Assembly (NCBI GenBank): GCA_022578605.1
Contig: MU394062.1
Location: 186,001 to 250,000 of the forward strand
Direction: 5' to 3'
DNA from: Camillea tinctor
Lineage: Eukaryota > Ascomycota > Sordariomycetes > Xylariales > Xylariaceae
Length of the DNA: 64,000 nucleotides
The position numbers were made by a program, and so were the translations under genes. The notes below the pieces were generated by a model. That model did no database searches. It was given only the letters and a program-made list of their open reading frames with translations, and was not told the DNA's origin. Shown one piece after another: positions 35,488-46,887 of this stretch; position 1 is the first letter of the stretch, and every line of letters starts with the position of its first letter.

Positions 35488-38052
35488 ATGGCTGCAATTT
35501 CTCCTCCAACACCATCCTCCTCCTCCACCACCACCACTACTACCACTACCACCAATAACACCAATACCAATACCAATACCAAATCCAATAACAACAACAA
35601 TAATACTACCAAGGCCATATCGAAACCGCCACCACACCCACACCCACACCATAACCACGACCACAAGAATAGTCACGATCACGGCATAGGGCTATCCAAG
35701 CCGCCAACCCACTCCAGCACTGCTTCTCTCAGCGAAAACACCGCGCGTGCTAGAGCGGGTAGTAAACCACCTGCAAGGTACCACCTCCCAGGATTTCTTG
35801 CCGACCCCTCTGCCTCGTTATCTTCAACCACGACTTCTTCCGCCTTTGTCTCTTCCTCTGTCTCAGCCTCTGTCCCCAGCGACAGCCCGCCCACCACTTC
35901 CTCTTCTGGCAACTTTCGACGGCACCAATTGACACCTTCTATCAGCTCCTCTAGGTCCCAGAAGCCCACTGGTCTTTTTGCCATTGCTGCTGCTGCTTTC
36001 GACAAGACCATTGCCAATATCTCCGAGCCTACCGTCCGTACTCGTCAGTCTCTGAGCCGTCTTTCCGTTGCCCTAGATTCGCCTACCAGTAGCGAGCTCT
36101 CCCATTCGGACCGTTCTTCCAAGAACCGCAGCATCTCGACCAATTCTTCCTCTCCCTCCACCCCGACTCTCTTGACCCAATTGAGTGACGTGGGGAGGTC
36201 CAGCCAGGCGTCGTTGAAGGATCCCATCTCGAAGCCCTATTCCGAGACTGACGCAACCCGACCCCCTCCTATTCTGCTCAGTGCCGAAAACAAGATGCAT
36301 CAAACCTCGTCGAGGCTGCTCCGCATGACGGATGATGACCGTCCATTCACCAGAGTAAGTTTGATATTATAATATTGTGCTAGTAACGTGTGTTTTTTAT
36401 TTTATTTTTTGCAGGATGCTTCAACTCGAAGAATAAAATAAAACAAAACAAATACGATTGCCCGCAATTGCTGTCTCTTTTCCCGTTCCCTTGCTAACCT
36501 TGGCTTCTTCCAAAAAAACAAAAGGACTTTAAAGATCTTTTCTCGACTCTAATTGTCAGCCTGCTACCATTATCAGCTCACCGCGTACGGTTAACACGAA
36601 TTGAGCACACATTCTTGTCAGAAGATGCTATTAACAATCTGGGTTCTCTAAAATTCTCGCAATCGAACCGGATGCCCGACCCGAAGGATCCCTCTCGCAT
36701 TGTCACTACCACTACAACCACTACGTTTTCCATGGCGAAGGACATGGCTAGATCGATATGCCAACGCTTTCTTGATGCTAGGTTCATTGAATCTGCGGAT
36801 GGCAAGCTCCAGCAAGTTTATACAATGAAGGGTGCGGTATGGCAGCTGACTCCCAAGGGAGTATGCATTTTGGACCGCTTCTGCTCGAGGAACGGTATTC
36901 AGCAAAGACAAATTGGAGACCTAATTGCGCTTGGATCCAGCAACTTGTGTATTTTGGAGAGAAATCCCACCACCGACAAACTAGTGATGGACCGCGGAAC
37001 CATGGAAGTTCTGTTCAGACGGCTTATTGGCACCAAGGGCCTCAATACCAAGTCCAGCGTCAGCTCTGCCGACTCGGACTCGCTAACCGACTACAGAGAT
37101 GGTCTCACCGGTGTAAAGATGGCTAGCGAGCGGAAGATAGGCGGGAAGACGTATAAGGACACCTTCACCGGCAAAGCATGCTCAGATTGGTTGATGGACT
37201 GTGCCACTACTGTTGACCGCCGCGAGACCTATGAGCTAGCTTCGCTTTTCGTTGAGTACGAATTGATGGAGTCTATCCAGCAAGATAGAGGATATATGGC
37301 AACGTCACCCTCGGCAGCCTTGTTCCAACCGACCAGAAATTCGATATATGGTTTGACCGCGAGAGGAAGGGAGATCGTTACGGGTACCGGTACTAGAGGC
37401 CGCACATCTGAGAGTGAAGGTCTTGGACCACCTCGTCCTGGTGTTGCTCGTGATTCGAACACCCAACGTTTGGATAAGATTTTGAATGATGCCGCGTTGC
37501 GATTGCTGTTCCGTGAGAACCTGCGTGAGACGCATTGCGAAGAGAACTTGTCGTTCTACCAAGACGTGGATGAGTTTGTGCGGGGCTGCCGTGCGGCTAT
37601 CAAAATCGCTCAGAAGAATCCCAGCTCAACATCGATGGACGGGATCAAGGAGATTATGGCCCAAGCCTATGGCATATATAATGCGTTCTTGGCGCCAGGG
37701 TCACCTTGTGAGCTCAATATTGACCATCAACTGCGTAATAACCTTGCTACTCGTATGACGAAAGCCGTCGGCCAAGACGTCGCTATGATCGAAACGCTGC
37801 ACGAAGTTACGGCACTCTTCGAAGATGCCCAGAACGCCGTGTTCAAATTGATGGCCAGCGTAAGTTACTACTCTGCTCTGGATTTTTTTGTTGAAAATTG
37901 CCACTAACCAGCATTTGATATAGGACTCGGTGCCTAAGTTCTTACGCAATCCTAAATATGAGCACACGTTGAAGAATTACGACTTTGACACTGTCGTTTC
38001 TGGTGGGTCTCGTGTCCCTGAACGGAGCCAGAGCCGGTCTAATCGCAAATAA
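35488..38052 (+). CDS. flbA: FlbA/Rgs1-type regulator of G-protein signalling (2 DEP + RGS)
   Basis: A GTPase-activating protein for heterotrimeric G-alpha. In Aspergillus FlbA dampens FadA signalling and permits conidiation; orthologues are Sst2 (yeast) and Rgs1 (Magnaporthe). Exons 35488-36354, 36525-37859 and 37924-38052; 776 residues (A. nidulans FlbA is slightly shorter). Residues 1-289 are Ser/Thr/Asn/His-rich low complexity. After DFKDLFSTLIVSLLPLSAHR comes DEP1 (~359-408, MARSICQRFLDARFIESADG), the fungal DEP2 (~482-547, KTYKDTFTGKACSDWLMDCA), and RGS (~603-745, LRLLFRENLRETHCEENLSF, with NAFLAPGSPCELN). The last exon gives DSVPKFLRNPKYE and a short basic tail. The 170-bp first intron contains a second, stronger-looking acceptor at 36414 leading straight to a stop. 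The gene is preceded by an 18-kb gene-free interval, with a uORF at 35418-35480. Confidence 0.95.
36355..36524 (+). other. flbA intron 1 with competing 3' splice sites
   Basis: The donor is AGA|GTAAGT at 36355. The acceptor that restores the family sequence (DFKDLF...) is AAAACAAAAG|GAC at 36524, which lacks a polypyrimidine tract. A textbook acceptor, TTTTTTGCAG|GAT at 36414 with a CTAGTAAC branch-like word, lies 110 bp upstream. Its use adds GATGCTTCAACTCGAAGAAT and then an in-frame TAA at about 36439, truncating the protein after the disordered N-terminus. Confidence 0.7.
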
Positions 38053-39253
38053 GCGATGTCACAATCGAACCATCGAGTAAATCGCTCGGGCGATACTACG
38101 CATCCCAGACGGACTGAACGAATATCTTCATGATATCAACGACTTTGGATTTATTCTCATCGCGGTTACGACTCTTCAGCGACCTTGGTTGCCGAGACCT
38201 AATACAATCTTTCTCAAAAAAATTTTATTCTCCAAAGACTTTCTTTGTTTACAGGGCAATGGCGGCGTTGAGGGATAAACCAGATAGAGACACCCCACGA
38301 TCGGCGTTTTGAACTGCAGCAATCATCGATTGGCTCGTCTGAATATATATATATTTTTCTGCGTTGCGCATGAGGTAGGAGAGAGGCCAAGTCAGGTCGC
38401 GACTTAGTGTCTTGTGTGTGTGTGAGTGTGTATACGGGATTTTCGACTGAGGGGAATTGGGTCGGCTATCTGGAGACTTGTGTCCCAATTGTGACAACTA
38501 ACCCATGATAGGGAAGTCACAGGACATCAACGAGCGATCGTTGCCAAGTTTGAAACGGAGCCGGCAATTGGAAAAAGGGCTATGTGTATGATTCCGAAGC
38601 ATATTCAAATAGTCATCGCGTTTGTTGTGAAGACAGCGGGGTGTCTGCGGTATATTGACTCTGTATTGCCGGCAGCAAGCATAAACTGTGCGCTGGGTGG
38701 GGGATGATGGGAGGAGAAAAAACATGCGACATAACTGTCGGCGGCTTGTACATACCTTTTGCATCGAAACAAGACTATGTCTTTGCGTTGGCGCCTGAAA
38801 TGAAAATCGATTTGCAGATCAGGGAGACTCGTCCCTTTGACAACGAAACTAGTCCATGATGAATATAGGGATGATGGAATGGAACATCAGCTGGCGTAAT
38901 TTTGCGGCAGCTTCTGCGCATTCCTAGACACAAGGGAGCTATATCTCGGTTGTTATTTGTTTTGGTGTCTTGCCCTGCTTCCCAATAACCAATTAATAGG
39001 AATAAACCTGTTAATCTGTCTAATTACGGATTCTCCTGGTGTAAATCCAGGAGCATATGTTGCTCCCGACTCGGAACTCAAAAGGCAGACGTGATCTCGA
39101 TGTTGACAGTGTATGTTTCCCTCCCCATTCATTCTTCTCACTTCACTTCCTTACACTCATTTTTCGAGAAGTTAATACGCTCGCTCAATTACAGCCTTGA
39201 CTAGTGCACTTGCTATTATCAATTTACTACCTACAATACCAAAACAACATAAG
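38053..39253. other. Intergenic region between flbA and the wall-protein gene
   Basis: About 1.2 kb that should hold the flbA 3' UTR and the promoter of the downstream GPI-type protein. A TATATATATATATT tract occurs near 38344 and a TG run near 38414-38432. No coding region is supported. Confidence 0.55.
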
Positions 39254-40010
39254 ATGTACTCCAAGAAGACAGTCGCCCTCATGGGCTTCCTCGCCGCCGC
39301 CTCCACCGGGGTCATGGCTCAGGGCACCACCACCACGGTGACCGAGTCGACCTCGTCGACAGCCACGGGCTCGACGACGACCGTGACGGAATCCGCGCCC
39401 CCGCCAAACGCCATCGTGATCGCGGCCAACGGCACCGAGATCGCCCACCTCACGTACTACAACACCACGGTGACCACCACCCTCGTGGTCAACGCGCTCA
39501 CTACCCTCTGCGCCGAGGCCACCACCCTGACCTTCAACGACTGCGAGTACCCCGCCACCGCGGGCGAGATCGTTACCGTCACGAACTGCCCTTGCACTAT
39601 CACCACGGTATGTTGGGTTTTTTTTCTTCTACCCCTTTTCTGGCTCCTCCTGGGGATCATCTATTCGTCCCTTCCCCTCCCCCTTCCTACCCTCCCCTCT
39701 TAACCCTTAACCCTCCTCATCGTACCTAACTAACCCTTGACCCCAGGCCCAGCAGATCCTCACCTCCTCTATCTGCGAGACCCCTGTCCCCGTCCCCATG
39801 CCCACGGGCAACCCGCCACCCCCGCCCGCCGTAGCTCCTCCTCCCCCTCCCGCCGCGCCCACGGCCGTGGTTACCACCCCTGCGGCTCCCGCTCCCATGA
39901 CGCCTAGCGCTACGCCGTCGACGGTCCAGGTCGCGGGCGCGGAGAGCGTGGGGGCTGCGGTGGGCGTGGTGGGGTTGGTGGCGGTGGCTGTTGCGGTTGT
40001 GGGGTTGTAG
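39254..40010 (+). CDS. Small GPI-anchored cell-wall protein, Ccg-6-like
   Basis: A secreted wall protein resembling Neurospora clock-controlled gene 6 and relatives, of unknown molecular role. Exons 39254-39607 and 39747-40010; 205 residues. The signal peptide is MYSKKTVALMGFLAAASTGVMA. A Thr/Ser-rich stretch follows (TTTVTES repeated), then the family core: TTTLVVNALTTLCAEATTLT, YPATAGEIVTVTNCPCTITT, with a late Cys in SSICETPVPV. Next is a Pro-rich spacer and a hydrophobic C-terminus (VGAAVGVVGLVAVAVAVVGL) after small residues GAES, the pattern of a GPI attachment signal. The intron (139 bp) is long for its class and contains CCCTTAA repeats. GC-rich codons leave long shadow frames on the minus strand; the signal peptide, Cys spacing and intron support the plus strand. 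Confidence 0.87.
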
Positions 40011-43000
40011 GGGAGGTTTTTGGAAAAAGAAGGGGTTGGGGATGAGGAATTTCATGGTAAGGGGGCACTTGGGTGGGAGTTTTGGTGGTGGGAAAAAGGG
40101 GGTGTTATGGCGACATGAGGGGATGAGGGGGAAAAAAAGAGGCAGATGAGAGATGTTGGTTAGGATATCAGTCGATCCCGGAAAGGGGAGAGACGGGAGG
40201 AGGATCTTAATTAGATATCGTTTTCTTTTGTTCTCTTATACCTGCTCGCTTGCCATGCGTGCTTAGAGCGATTGCTATCTGGCGTGATTGCCCCCCCAAC
40301 TAGTCATAATTTCTATTTCACGTCTATCTCTAACTACAAGTTAAAAATGGAATATAATCATAGCAGTATTGCTCATTAGAAGCAAAAGAATTTCTCTTCC
40401 TTTTGCTGGCCCTTGACTATTACTGAAGACAGGCGTTTAAGGTCTGAAGTTTTGAGATTCTTTGGAACCCATATATTAGTAATAAATGTCCCATTATGAT
40501 TTCTATAGCTGATCTATTAAGATTTGTTTTGTATTCCGTAGATATATATCTCCAGTGCTCATTTTCAGATATGATATATAGTAGATGACTTATCTTAGGG
40601 ATACGCACATTCATGATGTATAATTCGAATGCAGTAAAGTCTGGATAGATCTATCATTATCATCTACCTCTCATCACTTGAATTTTCCCTGATAGTACCT
40701 AACAGTACTTTTAGTGACATCGATGCCAAACTCATTCTATTTTTCTGCCACATACACATGTTTTAACACAGCCTCTTCCTACAAAAGGAATCTTCTGCAC
40801 GTGTTGGGGAACCTCCTTCCCCCCCTATTATGGGTTCGATTCTTTCCCCTACACCGCTATCATAACATGACAGTGTCATACTACTGAGAAGGAACATACT
40901 AATCAAAAAGCCAAAAAAGCTTTTTCTCGAATTAACTTTTTCGGATTTTATCTTGGTCAGATTCATCATGCAGACGCCATCCGATGCAGGTGATGCCAAG
41001 ACTACTAGGAGCAGACGCCGTTTCCCGATGACGATTCGCCTTGCGTGTCTGCGTATTTAGAACAATACCGGTGACGACGACGGCGGCACAGGGTAGGAGT
41101 CCAGAATAGCATCTAGTGTAAATATGTGTGTGTACGTGTGGGTGTATCTTGGAAGCTTTCATGTGATATACACTAGCTAACATAGACAATACTGTATACA
41201 TCTACTACTCAATAAAGGCCAATAAGGGGGCGTATGTATATCTAACGTGAAGAAAAAAAAGGTCGAAATTTTTCTAACCTATAGAATAATAGCTTATAAC
41301 ATGGCTTTTCTCACGGCATTGATCCTACTTATGTAAGTGATATCTTACACGGGAATGGGGGCCAGCAGTCCCCGAAAAGACCGAGCTTGATACACCACTT
41401 ACTCGCTGTTTCCTCTCTGCCGGAACCGAAGCCCTCACTGTCGGCTCCGTGCCTGGTTCTTCTTTTATACTGCAGCTAAGAGACATGCATTCTTACGATA
41501 TTTTTTCTTCACTTACTTCCCTACACTTTTCTCCCCTCTTACGGCGGAACAAATCAAAATAAAGATAATGTGCTCTTACATAAGTCGGTGTGGTGATGAT
41601 TACCGTACACACCTTACTATAGCATAATGAACTCCTTTTCTCACCGACTTGTGGGATTTCTATCTATCTGTCTGTCTGTATGTAGGTAATTATGTCTAGC
41701 TGTCTGACATAGCACATAAATAGATTACCTATATGTAGGTTGGCTGTGTGCTTTGAGGTTCTAGACTGACAATGCTCCCCCCATGCGGAAAATGGAAAAT
41801 GGTAATAATAATAAATAATATAACCTACGAGATTGCTAGGTGCATATTACTACTCATAAATGCATCAACTCCCGAGGCGTAAGTCTTTCATTGCACCAAC
41901 TTACATGCTCGCTTAGGTAATGTTATAGGTTACCTACCTATGATAGATTACCTATGATAGGTTATGGTAGTATTTGGTACTTCGATAAGTACTTTGTCTC
42001 CGCTTTCGGCTGATGATACATGACGTTACAACAAGTCCCTGTAAGCATGCTGGTATGTTCCAAGAACAGTACCTACTTACCGAAGTATACATGTACACCT
42101 CACTATGGGGCATTTCAGTGGTGAAGAGGGGAAGGGGTACATAGGCGGGAATAAAAAATAAGGTATACTGGATAGTGTTACCGCATACGAACGGATGCAT
42201 ATGCAGAAGCCTCGTGCTGTACTTGCCTGTCTAGCACATGGCTGGCTGCCTACGAACAGACCCGACCGGATTGCTAAGGTTGTCTGGCTGACTCATCGTC
42301 ATCATCGCTGAACCAATCATCGTCGTCGTCGGCATTGGTGATCGTCGTCTCACTTACATGTGGTAATACTATGATTTCCCGCCCATCCAACTTTCAAACC
42401 TGGGCTAGCGCTACTACCTCAATGCTTTAACTAAACGCATACTACCTATACCATAGGTTATACACACCGTTACCTACCCCGAGTATGGAGGATGAGCTGG
42501 GCCGTACACTAAAGGCTTGGGACCTTGGGTAGGTAGGCAGTAAACAAAAGAGAAGAGTAAGGAGGTGGTCAGAACTAAGAAGAGTTAATAGGTAGATAGG
42601 TAAGTATCCTTAAGATTATCCATACTATACATACTATACATATAGCGAGGAGGGTCGGAGGAAAGGAAAGGAAAGGAAAAGGAATTACCTAGCTAATATA
42701 TTTCGCGTCACCACAAACCCCAGCCCAGCCTACCTGGTACTTTACTCAGGTAATGTGTTAGGTTGTGCGATGAAGAGGCGTGGATTATCAGCCGTGGCGT
42801 CTGCAGCGTACTTCCTCCGGCACATATCATATGTATTGTAATATAATACCGTTGGCAGTATGTGCTTGGCCTTTGGGTGCTAAAATTTTTATATTATCCC
42901 TACTACTAAGGCTCCGGGCCAGGCATACCTACTTACTCACCGGACTCGGGGAAACTCTTACGACGATGACATTCGCGACTACGAACGCCGCCCACTGGAG

Positions 43001-44987
43001 CTTGATATATGATACCCGCTAGACACCATACCTACATATGCAAGCCGGGGACGTTATTCCGGCATTTGAACTACATAAACTGTCCCCCCCCCCTTTTTTT
43101 TTTTCCTTCTTAATACTATGTACCCAGTTCCCATAGAACCTTCTTCTTAAAACTACCCCCCTCCCTCTTTTGCAAGTCTGTTATATTATGACCTTACCCC
43201 CTGGATTATTAATTGTCACCGGCAAGCTGCCACGAGACTGCAACGGTGGCATTCGAGCATCTGGTAAGTGACGGGTAAGGCATTAATCCAGATCACTAAG
43301 TAACCACTCCGGGCCCCGGAAGAGCAATTAAGGGTGGATGGTAGGTACTTTCCCTTGATAGAAGGACAGAAGGTGTGCATATATATCTATATGTATGGGA
43401 CTTCATGCGCACAGCCGTAGCTGGGTAGGTAGGTAGACAGGTTAGGTACATACTTAGGTCATGTTGTTGCCTCACTACTCACCTACCGGACACACATCAC
43501 ATATACGAGGGTGTCATCTGAGTGCATATTCAAGGAAACAGACAAGAAAAAGGAACTAGGTAACATGGAGGGAGGGAGAGGGGTTCGGGAAAGGTAAAAT
43601 ACACGTGTCACGGTGGTGGCAATAGAACGACTTTGTGAAAGGGTGGTAAGGGGGAAGGATACACTATAGGATGACACATTATTAGCACGTGTTTTTTTGA
43701 TTCTTCTCTCTCTTTATACTCGTATTAAGGTAACCTGAATATGTAGGCATATATACTAAGCAGCACCAAGATACATATATTTCTTCATCGACACGTGCAA
43801 AATAATATCAATTAACCAACCAACCAACCAGTCATGATTTCCCCTCCTTTCTATTCTTTCTCGCCCCCAATCCCCCCCTCGCCGGTTTTCCTTTTTCCGG
43901 GCCAATGATCTCGAGAATGGAGTTGCTTTCATGATCTCACCCATTGGATAAGTCGGCATTGGATAGGTGCTAACCCAGAGCCTTTCTGGTTTTGGTTTAC
44001 GCAATGCCCGAGCCTCAGGTGGATTTGTGCATGTATGTAGGGTAGCGTAGTATTCAGGGTAGAAAATGATACAAGTTCAAATTGATAAATCATCCTCAAG
44101 ACCTCCTTCCCCCCCTTCTCTTTCACTTTCTCCCTCCACTCACGAAAGCGATTTTTTTTTTTAAAGAAATGCAGAAGGCAATAGAATCTCTCCTCTCGGA
44201 CATTCATACACATATACTAGCATACACACGCACATCATCGACACGAGGTGTGTGGTTACACGGAACGTGGAAACGCGAGCCATGGAATAACATTGGTAGG
44301 TAGGCTATGTATGTAAGGTAATACATATCAATACCTACATATATAATAGCACTTTGTTCCTAGTTATTACTCCTCATCTTTTCAATATGTGATCACACCG
44401 CATCCGGGGGGTGTACATACATATCTAATAGGTATGACACACTGGGGTAGTTATGAATATGGTAAGGCTATATGGAAAACTCGAGGAAACAACACCTTCT
44501 AAGTGTAGCTATCTCCTAATTCCCTTAATATATGCAAATTCACAAGTAAGAAGCCTGGCCATAATTCACAAAGTCCCTTTTTCTCATTTTTTTATTCTTC
44601 AGATGGAGTTTCCCTTTCCCCTAAAAAGAAAAGAAAACAATATAGGTATAATACCTATTCAAGTGTAGATACATGTTTTTAATGCTACAGTCTTCATCAG
44701 CTTGCCAAGGTCCTATGTAAGCTTGTTGTTTTCTTTGGTATAGGCCAGCCTGCTTGAAAAAATAATATTATAATTTATGGTTCCGCTTTGGGGGCGCAAC
44801 AAAAGCTCGGTGATAATCCGAAGAGAGTACATCTTATCCCAACTTTTTCGGAATATGGGGCAGTTTCCGCCAGGTACTATGCAAGTTCGGTGTAGTGACG
44901 GGGAAAAGGGGCCCCCCTTCGATCCGAAGATGCCGGAGCCACGTGCTGCGGGGAAGCTTGAGGTGATTTTGCGTGGCACGTCACGTC
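40011..44987. other. 5-kb intergenic region
   Basis: No gene is supported; the interval separates the wall-protein gene (plus) from the 3' end of cdc73 (minus). Visible are a GACGAC/GATGAT-type run at 42295-42350 (see findings), TCTA/TCTG repeats near 41661-41680, GGAAA repeats near 42658-42682, and repeated GGTAGGTAGG words near 41930, 42530, 43425 and 44295. A homopolymer pair C-run/T-run sits near 43084-43103. Confidence 0.55.
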
Positions 44988-46327
44988 TCATATCGAAGAT
45001 GGAGCCTGATCCCGTCTCCAGCCCTTGCTGCGCATGTTACTCTCGATCATCTTCCAGATCCCCTCAACCGCCTCCCGATCTCTCCACCGACTCGAGTCCA
45101 TCCCTGTCAGCCCCGTCTCCTTCCACCTATCTACACCGATGTTTAGGACTCTGTGCCCCCACCCCCGAACGCTCTCAGGCGGCTGCTCGCCTCGCCAGCC
45201 GACATATATTCCAGGTACGTGGCGGAATAGTTCTGTAGGGTTGCTCCACTTGTAGTTCTTGAACTGCCAAGACTGGCCGGTAGTGAAGACGGCGACCACG
45301 CGACTCCAGTACTCGGGCTTGAACTGCTCGGGTCCCTCGACTAGGATGAAGCGCATGGGCCGGTTGGGATCGATTTCCTTCATGAGACGGTTGATATGTA
45401 GCATACTCGCGCCACTGCTGGAGCTAGCAGCGAGGGAATCGGGAGGCACATATTGACCACTTTCGAGGAAGGACTTGATGTTGGACATTCGGAGGAGGGA
45501 TGATGCCGATGGGGAGAGGAGGATGATGGGGTCAGGTCGGCGAGGCTTTTGGTGGGTTGCTAGAGAAGGATTGTTGGAGATATTGGAAGAGGATGGGTGT
45601 AGAGGCTTCTTGGACATGAATTGCGCGGCATGCTTGCGAACGTGGGAGAAGTCCTACATACAACAACAAACATTACGCGATTAGCTCTGAGTTCTATCTT
45701 GTGTTTTTAGAACCACTAAGGTCCGCGTTAGATACTTACCGTGGGCTTGATGCCTCGTAATACACTATTCCGATCGCCCATCTTGCGCTCGCTGTTATAG
45801 ATGACAGCCAGTCTTGGGTCTACCGTCCCCTTCCCTGATCTTCCTACTGTCGCACCAATTGCCGGAGCAGCAGCACCCTTCGAGGCCAGAGCTGCCGCTG
45901 CGGTAGACGTGGTGCCATCTCGGTCGCCGGCAAGTGGTTTGATGTATTCACTCTCCTCACTAGCCCCTTCCAGCCAGGTGATCAGGTCTAGTCGCTCAAC
46001 GAACGCGAATTTACGGACTTGGCCCTTGCCTCCAAGCTCATCATTGAGTTGCGACGCGAAGGTATTATATTCGGGGATGGCAACCTCGCGGTTAAGCCAG
46101 GCGAAGTAAATACTGCGCAAGTCTACAGGCGTATCATTGGATACAAACCGCGTCGGAGTGTCAATGGGTAGCGAGACTCGGGATGGCGTAACGAATGTGA
46201 GGTGTGTTGCTTGCGATAGCTTGACTTCTGGAGCTGAAGGATCGGCCGACGCGGTGGGTAGAATCGTGCTGCCGGATGCAATTGACTGGCGGAGTAACAG
46301 AAGCGGATCTTGATCTCCTGAGGCCAT
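44988..46327 (-). CDS. CDC73: Cdc73, Paf1 complex subunit
   Basis: A subunit of the RNA polymerase II-associated Paf1 complex, which couples elongation to histone H2B ubiquitination and 3'-end formation in the nucleus (orthologue of human parafibromin). Exons (minus) 46327-45740 and 45653-44988; 417 residues, close to yeast Cdc73 (393). The N-terminal half carries DPLLLLRQSIASGS, PVDLRSIYFAWLNREV and the conserved join GIKPT/DFSHVRKHAAQF across the 86-bp intron. The C-terminal Ras-like domain (~234-410) has RRPDPIILLSPSASSLLRMS, RFILVEGPEQFKPEYW, FTTGQSWQFKNYKWS, PGIYVGWRGE. ATG 46327 opens MASGDQDPLLLLRQ; the open frame upstream of it is Ser/Leu-rich leader. Confidence 0.96.
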
Positions 46328-46887
46328 TGTCAGCAGAAATGCGATCGATCGATCCGACCGATAAAATGAATGTATTGAGAAGGGGAGGTGCGGTGCCGCT
46401 ACAAAAAGAAATGATGGCGATGGCGATGATGATAGTGATAAGTGATGGATGTTTCCTTGGTAGCTTAGCCTCGACAAGTAGAAAGACAGACGAGGCTGGA
46501 GAAAAGCTTCAGAGGGTCCAAGCACACTGCGGTATCCCTGCTAGTTTGGTTTTAGTGGACCCCCATTCCTGGGTTATGTACGTACACCAGCTGGCCAGGT
46601 ACATACGTAAAATAGCTGATAATCCTATAAAGAGGACTTGAGACATGCAACTAAGGAGTCTCCGATGTGAAGTTGTAATCCACTGCTATGCAACAACAGT
46701 GAAATACCTCCATACTGCTAATAGCAGGTCAGATGCAAGGCAAGATTGAAAAAAAAACCCAAAGATAGACCAATCCAGGTTATAAGCTTTCACAAGTACG
46801 ACTTATATCCACGGTGCTACTACCTAGAACATTGATAATTGCCTTTTAGCCAGGTTAGACACATAAGTACAAGCCATGGTGATCATC
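46328..46887. other. Short intergenic spacer
   Basis: Between tap42 (3' end at 46888) and cdc73 (start at 46327), both on the minus strand. It should hold the cdc73 promoter; an open frame across 46276-46641 on the plus strand is not supported by any motif. Confidence 0.6.

Noticed and set aside
35371..35682. Minus-strand Gly/Val-rich ORFs opposite flbA
   Set aside because: They are the complement of the ACC/AAC-rich 5' coding part of flbA; their Gly/Val monotony follows from the repeat.
39227..40055. Minus-strand Gly/Arg-rich ORFs at the wall-protein locus
   Set aside because: They mirror the Thr/Pro/Ala-rich coding strand, which has a signal peptide, family Cys motifs and a valid intron.
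46276..46641. 121-codon plus-strand ORF between cdc73 and tap42
   Set aside because: It overlaps the 5' end of cdc73 in antisense and shows no recognisable sequence features.
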